Source: Candidatus Zixiibacteriota bacterium
GTDB taxonomy: Bacteria; Zixibacteria; MSB-5A5; GN15; JAAZOE01
Direction of reading: 5' to 3'
DNA length: 6,729 nucleotides
NCBI GenBank assembly: GCA_012797915.1
Contig: JAAZOE010000024.1
Location: 1 to 6,729 of the forward strand
Shown here: one piece after another, positions 1 through 6,068 of the stretch
Position numbering within the stretch: position 1 is the stretch's first letter
How the letters are laid out: every line of letters starts with the position of its first letter
The notes under the pieces: generated by a model
Databases searched by the model: none
Seen by the model: the letters and a program-made list of their open reading frames with translations, nothing else
Told to the model about the DNA's origin: nothing
Made by a program: the position numbers and the translations under genes

Positions 1-1
1 C

Positions 2-415
2 CGCGGGGCCCATGACTGCGGCGCCAAATCAGTGGGGATGAACATCACCCTGCCCAACGAACAGATTCCCAACCCCTACATCACCCACGATCTCTGTTTC
101 CAGTTCCGCTATTTCGCCGTCCGCAAGATGCATTTCCTGCTTCGGGCCAAGGCCCTGGTCGCCTTCCCCGGCGGGTTCGGCACGCTCGATGAGCTGTTCG
201 AGGCGCTGACCCTGGTCCAGACCGACCGCACCACCCGCATCCCGATCATCCTGTTCGGCAAGTCGTACTGGACCCAGCTGATCAATTTCGATTTCATGGT
301 CGACGAGGGGACGATCGACGCCGATGATCTGAACTCGTTCCGTTTCGCCGACACCGCCGAGGAAGCCTGGCGTCTCATCCGCGAATACAACGAGCCTCCC
401 CTCGGCTGGAAATAG
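2..415 (+). CDS. LOG-family (TIGR00730-type) Rossmann protein, C-terminal part, cut by the left edge
   Basis: The reading frame is open to the left edge, so the N-terminal part of the Rossmann fold is missing and 137 residues remain. The fragment begins RGAHDCGAKSVGMN, which is the usual context just after the family's first glycine-rich loop. It contains an RK pair (fragment residues 41-42) and the signature PGGFGTLDE (56-64). In LOG/'lysine decarboxylase-like' proteins (PF03641) these belong to the nucleotide-binding active site. Characterised LOG members are phosphoribohydrolases that split nucleoside 5'-monophosphates into base and ribose 5-phosphate; the substrate here cannot be read from the sequence. 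An in-frame GTG at 32 could be taken as a start, but the conserved residues before it show that it is internal. The protein is probably cytosolic. The family call is secure; the physiological role is not. Confidence 0.92.
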   Translation, partial: RGAHDCGAKSVGMNITLPNEQIPNPYITHDLCFQFRYFAVRKMHFLLRAKALVAFPGGFGTLDELFEALTLVQTDRTTRIPIILFGKSYWTQLINFDFMVDEGTIDADDLNSFRFADTAEEAWRLIREYNEPPLGWK

Positions 416-421
416 TATTCC

Positions 422-441
422 GGGCGGTTCGCGAACCGCCC
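422..441. repeat. Perfect 20-bp GC-rich palindrome (REP-like hairpin)
   Basis: The bases GGGCGGTTCGCGAACCGCCC are their own reverse complement. As a hairpin they give an 8-bp stem with a CGCG loop. The element starts 6 bases after the LOG stop codon and is followed by CTAC and a run of A. No T-run lies 3' of the stem on the plus strand, so it is not a classic intrinsic terminator for the LOG gene. Its form resembles the short dispersed palindromes (REP-like elements) found between genes in many genomes. There is only one copy in this window, so its repetitive nature is inference. Confidence 0.6.
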
Positions 442-516
442 CTACAAAAAAACCATTCGCTCCGTGGCGCCCCGCCGCCTGTGGTGGGGGGGTCACATTG
501 TTGATATGGGCGCACC

Positions 517-1224
517 ATGACCGAAACCGCTCACAGCCGCACTATCCGGACCATGTTCGACCGCATCTCCCCCCGGTACGACCTGCTCAACCGCGTGCTG
601 TCGCTGGGACTCGACCTCCGCTGGCGCAATCGGGCCGTGACCATGCTAGCAGATTTACGCGGCCAGACCGCGCTGGACCTCTGCTGCGGCTCCGGCGATT
701 GTATCGCCATCCTGTTGAAGAAATATCGAAATGATATTGCCGTCATCGGTGTCGACTTCGCCCGGGGAATGCTCGATATCGCCCGGCGACGGTTCGTCGC
801 CGCGGACTCGTCGAGAATTATCCTCTGCCAGGCCGATGCCCTGGCTCTCCCCTGCCGCGATGCCTCCATCGATGCCGTCACCATCGGCTTCGGCATCCGC
901 AACATTGAGGACAAACCGGCGGCTTTGAAAGAAATCCACCGCGTGCTGCGTCCCGGCGGGCGCCTGGCGATCATCGAACCATCGGTGCCGAAGAACCGCT
1001 TCTGGAGGGGGCTGTTTTCTTTCTATTTCGGGAAGGTGATGCCGTTTGTCGGCGGGGTCATTTCCGGCGATCGGGGAGCGTACCAATACCTGCATGATTC
1101 GGTGGCGGCCTTTCCTGACCCGGATGAATTTGTCGCCCTGATGCGTTCGGCCGGTTTCGTCAACGCCACGGCCATCCCGCAGACCCCCTCCACCGCCATG
1201 ATCTATTTCGCCGAAAAGGCGTAG
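517..1224 (+). CDS. ubiE: UbiE/MenG quinone-biosynthesis C-methyltransferase
   Basis: This is a 235-residue class I SAM-dependent methyltransferase of the UbiE/MenG family, close to the usual family length. The N-terminal family signature is visible as YDLLNRVLSLGLDLRW (21-36), although the usual His is Asp33. SAM motif I is DLCCGSGD (54-61). The acidic residue ending strand 2 is in IGVDF (77-81). A typical UbiE GFGIRN stretch lies at 124-129, and the second signature is RVLRPGGRLAIIEPS (142-156). The enzyme methylates demethylmenaquinone to menaquinone, or the equivalent ubiquinone intermediate; no neighbour tells which, and menaquinone (MenG) is the likelier role in the inferred lineage. 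It acts at the cytoplasmic face of the membrane. The ATG at 517 fits the family N-terminus but has only a weak, distant G-rich stretch upstream (485-492). The gene follows LOG by 101 bases on the same strand. Confidence 0.93.
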   Translation: MTETAHSRTIRTMFDRISPRYDLLNRVLSLGLDLRWRNRAVTMLADLRGQTALDLCCGSGDCIAILLKKYRNDIAVIGVDFARGMLDIARRRFVAADSSRIILCQADALALPCRDASIDAVTIGFGIRNIEDKPAALKEIHRVLRPGGRLAIIEPSVPKNRFWRGLFSFYFGKVMPFVGGVISGDRGAYQYLHDSVAAFPDPDEFVALMRSAGFVNATAIPQTPSTAMIYFAEKA

Positions 1225-1282
1225 ACCTCGTATTTCCTTTTTCCAAAGCGTTCGGATTTTCGCATCCGCGGAATTGTACCTT
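1225..1282. other. Convergent intergenic gap with a weak hairpin
   Basis: This 58-base spacer separates the 3' ends of ubiE (plus) and the TOPRIM-like gene (minus). A 5-bp stem CGGAT/ATCCG (1253-1257 with 1264-1268) and a 6-base loop could form on either strand. Neither strand has a convincing T-run directly after the stem, so a bidirectional terminator is possible but not established. Confidence 0.3.
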
Positions 1283-1894
1283 CTATTCAGCGGGATAAAT
1301 GGGGGCAAACGTTGTCAATATTTCACACGTTTTTTTCAGACTTGACGATTTGCAGCATGCCTCTTTGGGGTTCCAAAACTCATGTACAAAAGTGGACATA
1401 GCCCCGTTGTAGTCCGGCCCTACCTGAGCAGTGCTTCCCTCGCTTGGAACGAGGGCTCTCCGGAATTCACTCTTGCGCGACCTTTTTGCCAAGTTAATGA
1501 CAAACCTTTTCGGATCATCTATCAGTTCTGGATTATCAGGAACGAGCTTTTTATCCAACCCAAGAAAATCCGCAAACGCCGATTTGTCGGCCAAAAGCCA
1601 TGCTTCCACTTCCCGGACCGCAACGCGAAATATCAGATTGTGGTTTATCCCATTCGGCAACCACACTCTCAGTAGCTCTGGCGCACATTCCAAATCATCA
1701 AGGTCGACAAGCACGATGATTGGAGTCCCGACGGCAGCGTGGTTGAATCCCAGAATTCTGTTTCTTATGTATCCAACTCCTCCGCGGCAATAACATGCCC
1801 CTATTATATAATCACGACCCACATACCTTATCAACGTACGAAGCACCTCTTCACTTAAAAGGTCTTCGACCACCAGTTGTATTGGAATAGACAT
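1283..1894 (-). CDS. Small TOPRIM-like (DUF4276-like) protein, partner of the upstream ATPase
   Basis: This 203-residue protein has no signal peptide or membrane segment. Its N-terminus, IQLVVEDLLSEEVLRTLI (5-22), resembles the TOPRIM glutamate strand (hhxxEGxxD), with Glu10 as the candidate catalytic residue. The stretch IIVLVDLDDLE (59-69) gives the downstream DxD metal-binding pattern (Asp64, Asp66). A glycine-rich RGGVGYIRNRI lies between them. Further on are VAVREVEAWLLADKSAFADF (91-110), PELIDDPKR (122-130) and GPDYNGAMSTFV (159-170). I associate these with DUF4276-type proteins; that family assignment is from memory. TOPRIM domains of OLD, Gabija and PARIS-type systems cut nucleic acid using such acidic residues, so a metal-dependent nuclease is the working guess. 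The ATG comes one base after the ATPase stop codon with only a poor Shine-Dalgarno sequence, which suggests translational coupling. The gene is visibly less GC-rich than ubiE. Confidence 0.75.
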   Translation of the reverse strand: MSIPIQLVVEDLLSEEVLRTLIRYVGRDYIIGACYCRGGVGYIRNRILGFNHAAVGTPIIVLVDLDDLECAPELLRVWLPNGINHNLIFRVAVREVEAWLLADKSAFADFLGLDKKLVPDNPELIDDPKRFVINLAKRSRKSEFRRALVPSEGSTAQVGPDYNGAMSTFVHEFWNPKEACCKSSSLKKTCEILTTFAPIYPAE

Positions 1895-1895
1895 A

Positions 1896-3065
1896 TTATT
1901 CGCGAAGATCCAAGGCCAGTTGGCTTATCGAACCGGGCCCGGTCCTTGGCAGCACCACATCGGCAGCGGTAAGGCCTTGCTCCAGAAGAGCTTTCACGTC
2001 CGCCCTGGAAGCGGCCAATTCCACTTTTGTTCCTTCGGCGCTGGGGATTAGCATGAGTATTTCTTCTCCACCGATCCCCTTATCACTAAGAAATTCCGCG
2101 CTATGTGTACTGATAATTACCTGACGCTTTTCGCGTTCTTGGATCCGCCAGATCAATGACGGAAGCCGCCGGACAATACAGGCATGGAGAGATAGCTCCG
2201 GCTCTTCCAAAAGCAGAAGCGAATCTCCTTCCAGTAATGCCCATAATAACCCGATAAGCCTTAATGTCCCATCCGAAAACTCTTCTTCGCCTTGTTTTGC
2301 CCCTTGTGAACGCCAGTGTTCATATGTTGCCACAAGGTGTGGAAATCCGCGTGAATCCTTGAACGGTTTCAATTGACCAAGCTGCGGAACAACCGCCTTT
2401 AGCACTCTCTCTATTTTTACCAGCCGCGCCTCTTTTGTTTTTTCAGGCGTAAGGGCGACTTTTTCAAGGAAGTTCCGCCCGAATGGATCATCCCGCGCGA
2501 CAGGTCCCGTAAAATCCTCGGGGTGACGCAATAGTTGTGGGACGAGGTGCTGATAGGATATTGATTGAAAATAAGTGGCAATATCTCGGAACTTTCTATT
2601 GGCATTGATTTGTTCCAAATGTGTCTGAGTTAACAGCTCAGCATCCTCTGTGTCCTGTTCATTTGGTCGCTCAAGAATAGGCACCCCCCCACGCAATACT
2701 TTTTCATAAGCTAATATTGGGCGTCTGTGGCCTCGTGTTTCCTGAGCGATCCCAATCGCATATGTATACGTCGTTGAATTGTCGGTATCCCCGTTCCTTA
2801 AGGTAACAGAAATCTCGACTCTTGGATTTCGCCTTGCGGCAAGGCATCGTATTTTGGAAAGTCCCCCTCGTTCCTTTATTGATTCCTGGAGGCCACCCCC
2901 GGGTTTAGCTATATCGCGGAGGAATCGAAAAACATCGAGGAAATTGGACTTCCCAGAGGCATTGGGTCCGACCAAAAACATGCGGCGCCTTAAGAAAGCA
3001 TTAGCCGACCGGAAATTTCTCCAGTTTTCAATCGTGATGCGTTCAACAAACATATCTTTGTCCAT
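1896..3065 (-). CDS. RecF/OLD-like AAA (ABC-type) ATPase, first gene of a two-gene module
   Basis: This is a 389-residue cytosolic ATPase of the AAA_15/AAA_21 (RecF/SMC-like) type. It starts with the typical strand FVERITIENWRNF (6-18). Walker A is GPNASGKSN (33-41), an ABC-signature-like motif is FSDGTLRL (263-270), Walker B is LLLLEEPELSLH (283-294) with the catalytic Glu pair 287-288, and the H-loop is STHS (319-322). All ATPase motifs look intact. There is no long coiled coil and no fused C-terminal TOPRIM; the protein ends shortly after the H-loop region, unlike a class 1 OLD nuclease. The TOPRIM-like function appears to be supplied by the next gene. In anti-phage systems such ATPases sense infection and control a partner effector; that role is inferred here. 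Start choice is unsure: the ATG at 3065 and an in-frame ATG four codons later (3053) both lack a clear Shine-Dalgarno. Confidence 0.88.
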   Translation of the reverse strand: MDKDMFVERITIENWRNFRSANAFLRRRMFLVGPNASGKSNFLDVFRFLRDIAKPGGGLQESIKERGGLSKIRCLAARRNPRVEISVTLRNGDTDNSTTYTYAIGIAQETRGHRRPILAYEKVLRGGVPILERPNEQDTEDAELLTQTHLEQINANRKFRDIATYFQSISYQHLVPQLLRHPEDFTGPVARDDPFGRNFLEKVALTPEKTKEARLVKIERVLKAVVPQLGQLKPFKDSRGFPHLVATYEHWRSQGAKQGEEEFSDGTLRLIGLLWALLEGDSLLLLEEPELSLHACIVRRLPSLIWRIQEREKRQVIISTHSAEFLSDKGIGGEEILMLIPSAEGTKVELAASRADVKALLEQGLTAADVVLPRTGPGSISQLALDLRE

Positions 3066-3102
3066 TTATAGACGCCGCGCGACGCCACCTCTGGCTTTGT
3101 GT

Positions 3103-3132
3103 AAATTAAATATAGTTGACGAGTTTTTCCAA
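3103..3132 (-). promoter_or_regulatory. Possible weak promoter of the ATPase/TOPRIM-like module
   Basis: Upstream of the ATPase, read on the minus strand, TTGGAA (3132-3127) and TAATTT (3108-3103) are separated by 18 bases. An overlapping TATATT (3114-3109) is a better -10 match but has no good -35. The block is distinctly AT-rich compared with its surroundings and lies about 40-70 bases before the start codon, after the terminator of the upstream gene. The match to consensus is poor, so this is a position estimate only. Confidence 0.3.
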
Positions 3133-3170
3133 CATAAAAACTGCCCTACAGGAGACTCCCTGCGCGCCGC

Positions 3171-3207
3171 GAAAAAGAAAAGGCAGCAACGACGGCCGCT
3201 CCTGCCT
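3171..3207 (-). terminator. Rho-independent terminator of the secreted repeat-protein gene
   Basis: On the minus strand, 27 bases past the stop codon, AGGCAG (3207-3202) pairs with CTGCCT (3186-3181). Inside is one mismatch and four further pairs (A-T, G-T, C-G, G-C) around a 5-base loop. The stem is followed at once by TTTTCTTTTT. Stem, spacing and T-run all fit an intrinsic terminator, so the downstream ATPase module is probably transcribed from its own promoter. Confidence 0.75.
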
Positions 3208-3233
3208 GAATCTTGGAGACCTATATTTGCCTA

Positions 3234-5777
3234 TTATGGACAGCAGCCGGCGACCGGCGCCGGGCCACTGCGAAAGACATAGTTGACGACATAGACGGCG
3301 TCGCCGACGTTGATACTGGTATCGCCGTTGGCGTCTCCTTTGCACAACGGAACGGGGGCTGGGCCGCTGCGAAAGACATAGTTGATAACGTAGACCGCAT
3401 CGCCGACATTGATATTGCCATCGCCGTTGGCGTCGCCGCAGAGGTATTCGCAGGCGTCGCCGACCCCGTCGCCGTCGGTATCCGTCTGTAGCGGGTTGAC
3501 GACCGTCGGGCAGTTGTCCGAAACATCGGCGACGCCGTCGTTATCGGTATCGCGGATCTTGGACCAAGTCGCGAGAAACGCGGAAATCTTGCTTCCGGCA
3601 AGCAGGAATTTGCCGCCCGCGATCAACCTGCCGTCATAAACGGTCAAGGCATAAACGGTATTGTTCATCCCGGCGCCCATCGCCGACCATCTGTTTTCAT
3701 CCCAGGAACCGATATAGTCCGCCGCCACTTCGCCTCCTGGTCCGGCGGCGTTGAAATCCCCTCCTGCAATCAATTGGCCGTCATAGACGGTCAGGGCGGA
3801 AACGGTATTGTCCACGCCGATACCCACCGGGGACCAACTGTTTCCATCCCATGAGGCGATGTCGAACGCCAATGCTCCGCCGGCCTGATAGAAATATCCC
3901 CCTGCGAACAACCTGCCGTCATAAACGTTCAAGGCGTACACGCTGCCATTGGTTCCGGATCCCAAGGGTAACCAGCCGATGCCGTTCCAGAAGGCGATGT
4001 TATTCGTCGGCCCGCCGCCGGCGGTATCGAAGACCCCCCCGGCAATCAGCTTGCCGTCGTAGACGGTCAGGGCGTAGACGATATCATTGATTCCAACTCC
4101 CAACGGGCCCCAATTCTCGCCGTCCCAGGAGGCAATGTGTTTCGCCGCTGCGCCTCCGGCGGAGGTGAAAGTGCCCCCCGCTATCAGCTTGCCATCAAAG
4201 ACGGTCAGGGCACTGACCGTATAGCTCAGCCCCGACCCCAAGGGCGACCAATTGCTGCCGTCCCAGGAGGCGATGAAATTTGCTGCCACGCCTCCGGCCG
4301 TATCGAAGGCGCCGGCCGCTATAAGCTTGCCGTCGTAGACGGTTAAAGCAAGGACAGAACCGTCCGTCCCCATTCCAAGGGAGGACCAACCGGTTCCGTC
4401 CCAGGAGGCAATGTGGTTCGCGGCTTGGTTTCCGGCAAAGTGAAAATGGCCCCCGGCTATCAGCTTACCGTCATAGACGGTCAAGGCGTAGATGTCACTA
4501 TTGGTTCCCATTATCAACGGTGCCCAAGAGATGCCGTCCCAGGAGATGAGGTTATTCGCCGGGTTATCGAAGTTGCCGCCGACGATCAACCTATCGTCGT
4601 ACACGGTCAGAACATCGACCGAGCCGAGAATTCGTGTTCCCGTCGCGGACCAACCGCTGCCGTCCCAGGAAGCGATGTTTTCCGCCGGTACGCCGCCGGC
4701 CGTAGTGAAGATGCCTCCGGCTATGAGCTTCCCGTCGTATATACTGAGGGTGAAAACACAAGGAGTGGCACCCCCCGCCATCCCCGACCCAAAGGCCGAC
4801 CAACTGCCGCCATCCCAGGAGGCGATACATTTCGCCGCGGTGCCTCCGATCGTGGAAAAACCGCCGCCGGCGATCAGCCTGCCATCGTCAACAATCATGG
4901 TATAAACCGCTTCGTTCGCTCCCGCCCCCATCGGAGACCAACTGCTGCCATCCCAGGAGGCGATATGGCTGGCCGCCCCGCCGCCGGCCGCAGTGAATGC
5001 ACCACCGACGATTAATTTGCCGTCGTAAACCGCCAGTGCCAAGGCCCATTTATTCAAACCCGTTCCCAAGGGGGACCAACTGACGCCATCCCAGGAGGCA
5101 ATGCAATTCGCCGCCACGCCTCCGGTCGTATCGAAGTTACCCCCCGCAATGAGCTTGCCGTCATAGATGGTGAGGTCGTAGACTTCCCCAATCACTCCTG
5201 TGCCCAAAGCGGACCAACTGATCCCGTCCCAGGAGGCGATGCTATTTGCCGCCACGCCGCCGGTAGTATCGAATAATCCGCCCGCAATCAGCTTGCCATC
5301 GTAGACAGTCAAGGCGGAAACAGTGCCGCGTATTCCCGCGCCCAAGGCCGACCACTCGCTTCCGTTCCAGGAAGCGATATTGAGGGCGATCTGATTGCCC
5401 GCCACATAAAAATCACCGCCGATGATAAGGTTTCCATTGTAGATCGTCACCGCATAAACGGCCCCATCCACGCCCGCGATCGAGGGCGAGATGCTGTTAT
5501 CCCAATAGATGTCATCCGGATCTTCCATACCTGCCTTTGTCATGGAAGAATAAAACAGCGGTTGACCCGTTTTTGGGTCGATTGCCGATTCAAATCCCTC
5601 CATGTCCAACGACCCCTGATACCCGGATTTCCGGGCGGCGTCGAGGTCGAAGCGGCCGTCGGGCGTCACGAAATCCCGGACAGTCCGCCCCGTCGGCTTC
5701 CCCCGGTCATCGGCCATGACCGGCATGACGGCGGCAAATACAAGAACCCCCACAAGCAACAGAGCCAGCGTTTTCAT
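3234..5777 (-). CDS. Secreted protein with 14 propeller-like repeats, TSP3-like repeats and a C-terminal dockerin
   Basis: This 847-residue exported protein has a signal peptide (MK, then a hydrophobic stretch at 4-20, likely cleaved after VMA at 20-22). A linker reaches residue 104 and contains DGRFDLDAARKSGYQG. Residues 105-742 hold 14 tandem units of about 46 residues with consensus VYALTVYDGKLIAGG.F..AGG.AA..IASWDG..WSPLG.G. The pattern of short strands and conserved Trp/Gly suggests beta-propeller blades. TSP3-like calcium motifs follow (DTDNDGVAD, DTDGDGVGD; 743-774). Two dockerin F-hand loops, DANGDGNINVGD and DANGDTSINVGD, begin near 782 and 815. Paired cysteines occur near the C-terminus. 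A strong Shine-Dalgarno, GGAGGG, lies 5 bases before the ATG. The protein should be extracellular or surface-bound. Its ligand is unknown, and no catalytic motif is visible. Confidence 0.9.
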   Translation of the reverse strand: MKTLALLLVGVLVFAAVMPVMADDRGKPTGRTVRDFVTPDGRFDLDAARKSGYQGSLDMEGFESAIDPKTGQPLFYSSMTKAGMEDPDDIYWDNSISPSIAGVDGAVYAVTIYNGNLIIGGDFYVAGNQIALNIASWNGSEWSALGAGIRGTVSALTVYDGKLIAGGLFDTTGGVAANSIASWDGISWSALGTGVIGEVYDLTIYDGKLIAGGNFDTTGGVAANCIASWDGVSWSPLGTGLNKWALALAVYDGKLIVGGAFTAAGGGAASHIASWDGSSWSPMGAGANEAVYTMIVDDGRLIAGGGFSTIGGTAAKCIASWDGGSWSAFGSGMAGGATPCVFTLSIYDGKLIAGGIFTTAGGVPAENIASWDGSGWSATGTRILGSVDVLTVYDDRLIVGGNFDNPANNLISWDGISWAPLIMGTNSDIYALTVYDGKLIAGGHFHFAGNQAANHIASWDGTGWSSLGMGTDGSVLALTVYDGKLIAAGAFDTAGGVAANFIASWDGSNWSPLGSGLSYTVSALTVFDGKLIAGGTFTSAGGAAAKHIASWDGENWGPLGVGINDIVYALTVYDGKLIAGGVFDTAGGGPTNNIAFWNGIGWLPLGSGTNGSVYALNVYDGRLFAGGYFYQAGGALAFDIASWDGNSWSPVGIGVDNTVSALTVYDGQLIAGGDFNAAGPGGEVAADYIGSWDENRWSAMGAGMNNTVYALTVYDGRLIAGGKFLLAGSKISAFLATWSKIRDTDNDGVADVSDNCPTVVNPLQTDTDGDGVGDACEYLCGDANGDGNINVGDAVYVINYVFRSGPAPVPLCKGDANGDTSINVGDAVYVVNYVFRSGPAPVAGCCP
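3240..3437 (-). other. Dockerin type I-like domain: two 33-residue F-hand repeats
   Basis: Residues 781-846 consist of two near-identical halves of the form GDANGD..INVGDAVYV.NYVFRSGPAPV. Each has Asp/Asn ligands spaced as in an EF-hand calcium loop (D.N.D....D). The second half has Thr where the first has Gly at loop position 6. In cellulosome systems dockerins bind cohesins. In free-living environmental bacteria they are common C-terminal anchors whose partner is often unknown. No cohesin is encoded in this window. Confidence 0.85.
3552..5465 (-). repeat. Fourteen tandem coding repeats, about 138 bp each
   Basis: The unit encodes about 46 residues and is repeated 14 times over residues 105-742. 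Most units are exactly 46 residues. Unit 5 is 50, unit 7 is 42 and unit 13 is 49; unit 14 is a degenerate 37 that loses its final strand. The protein motif IASWDG recurs almost perfectly, and the DNA copies differ mainly at third codon positions and in the variable loops. This points to an old, selected duplication series and not a fresh expansion. Confidence 0.92.
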
Positions 5778-5781
5778 GAAT

Positions 5782-5787
5782 CCCTCC
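5782..5787 (-). promoter_or_regulatory. Strong Shine-Dalgarno of the secreted repeat-protein gene
   Basis: On the minus strand GGAGGG lies just upstream of the ATG at 5777-5775, with GGAGG spaced 5 bases from the start. This fixes the start and matches the signal peptide that follows. Confidence 0.8.
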
Positions 5788-5873
5788 GGCAGGTAACCTC
5801 ATGAACGACGGAAGGTATGACAGATACTCCCCGCCGACGTATCCGTATGTCTGAATGAAAACTCTCTACGTTC

Positions 5874-5901
5874 AATATATCTATAAGCGTTTTCTTGTCA
5901 A
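5874..5901 (-). promoter_or_regulatory. Sigma-70-type promoter of the secreted repeat-protein gene
   Basis: Read on the minus strand, a perfect TTGACA (5901-5896) is followed after 16 bases by TATATT (5879-5874), five of six matches to the -10 consensus. Transcription would begin near 5867, leaving a leader of about 90 bases before the ATG at 5777. The surrounding bases are AT-rich in an otherwise GC-rich spacer. Confidence 0.65.
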
Positions 5902-6056
5902 TCGATTTACATCGGGGCGGCGGGGTGGATATGGGTGACGACGCCTGATACAAATCTTCATGCCGTGACGCGAACGGCCCCGGGCATTCCTAAAACGGAA
6001 AAACGAATCTTCATCGAGCGACAATCGTATGAATGCCCATATGGCCATATCAAAAC

Positions 6057-6061
6057 GGAGG
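6057..6061 (+). promoter_or_regulatory. Shine-Dalgarno that decides the start of the SnoaL-like gene
   Basis: GGAGG ends 7 bases before the ATG at 6069, ideal spacing. The earlier in-frame ATG at 6033 has no such site and would place the Shine-Dalgarno inside the coding region, so 6069 is preferred. Confidence 0.85.
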
Positions 6062-6068
6062 CCAGGAT

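Larger units (their letters stand above)
5778..6068. other. Divergent intergenic region between two exported-protein genes
   Basis: These 291 bases hold the promoter of the minus-strand repeat-protein gene, listed separately. The plus side must carry the SnoaL-like gene's promoter, but I find no convincing -35/-10 pair there. The best fragment is TTTACA (5907-5912) with TATGGG 18 bases later, which is weak. A perfect 12-bp palindrome, ATATGGCCATAT (6039-6050), sits just before the plus-strand Shine-Dalgarno. I see no RNA gene or mobile element here. Confidence 0.55.

Noticed and set aside
422..453. Palindrome plus A-run considered as a terminator of the LOG gene
   Set aside because: The run after the stem is A, not T, on the plus strand. 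On the minus strand the T-run precedes the stem, so neither direction gives a proper intrinsic terminator.
29..496. 155-residue minus-strand open frame opposite the LOG gene
   Set aside because: The plus-strand frame has clear LOG motifs; the antisense frame has no recognisable domain and starts in the intergenic palindrome region.
655..1308. 217-residue minus-strand open frame opposite ubiE
   Set aside because: It is the shadow of a clear methyltransferase gene, is low-complexity in places and also overlaps the real TOPRIM-like gene.
2779..3282. 167-residue plus-strand open frame across the ATPase start and the terminator
   Set aside because: It is antisense to the conserved N-terminus of the ATPase and runs through a promoter-like block and an intrinsic terminator, with no domain of its own.
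4413..5015. Plus-strand open frames of 137-200 residues inside the repeat region
   Set aside because: They run antisense to the 14 coding repeats, and their apparent periodicity is the mirror image of those repeats. They show no domain, and the signal peptide, Shine-Dalgarno and dockerin all support the minus-strand frame.
3840..5240. Recurring AGGAGG (Shine-Dalgarno-like) motifs on the plus strand, about every 138 bases
   Set aside because: They are the complement of the codons for the repeated IASWDG motif, not ribosome binding sites.
3552..5465. Regularly spaced repeats considered as a CRISPR or satellite array
   Set aside because: The 138-bp period keeps a single reading frame with protein-level conservation and has no short identical repeats with unique spacers.
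6033..6068. Upstream ATG at 6033 as the start of the SnoaL-like gene
   Set aside because: It has no ribosome binding site and would put 12 polar residues before the signal peptide. The ATG at 6069 has GGAGG at ideal spacing.
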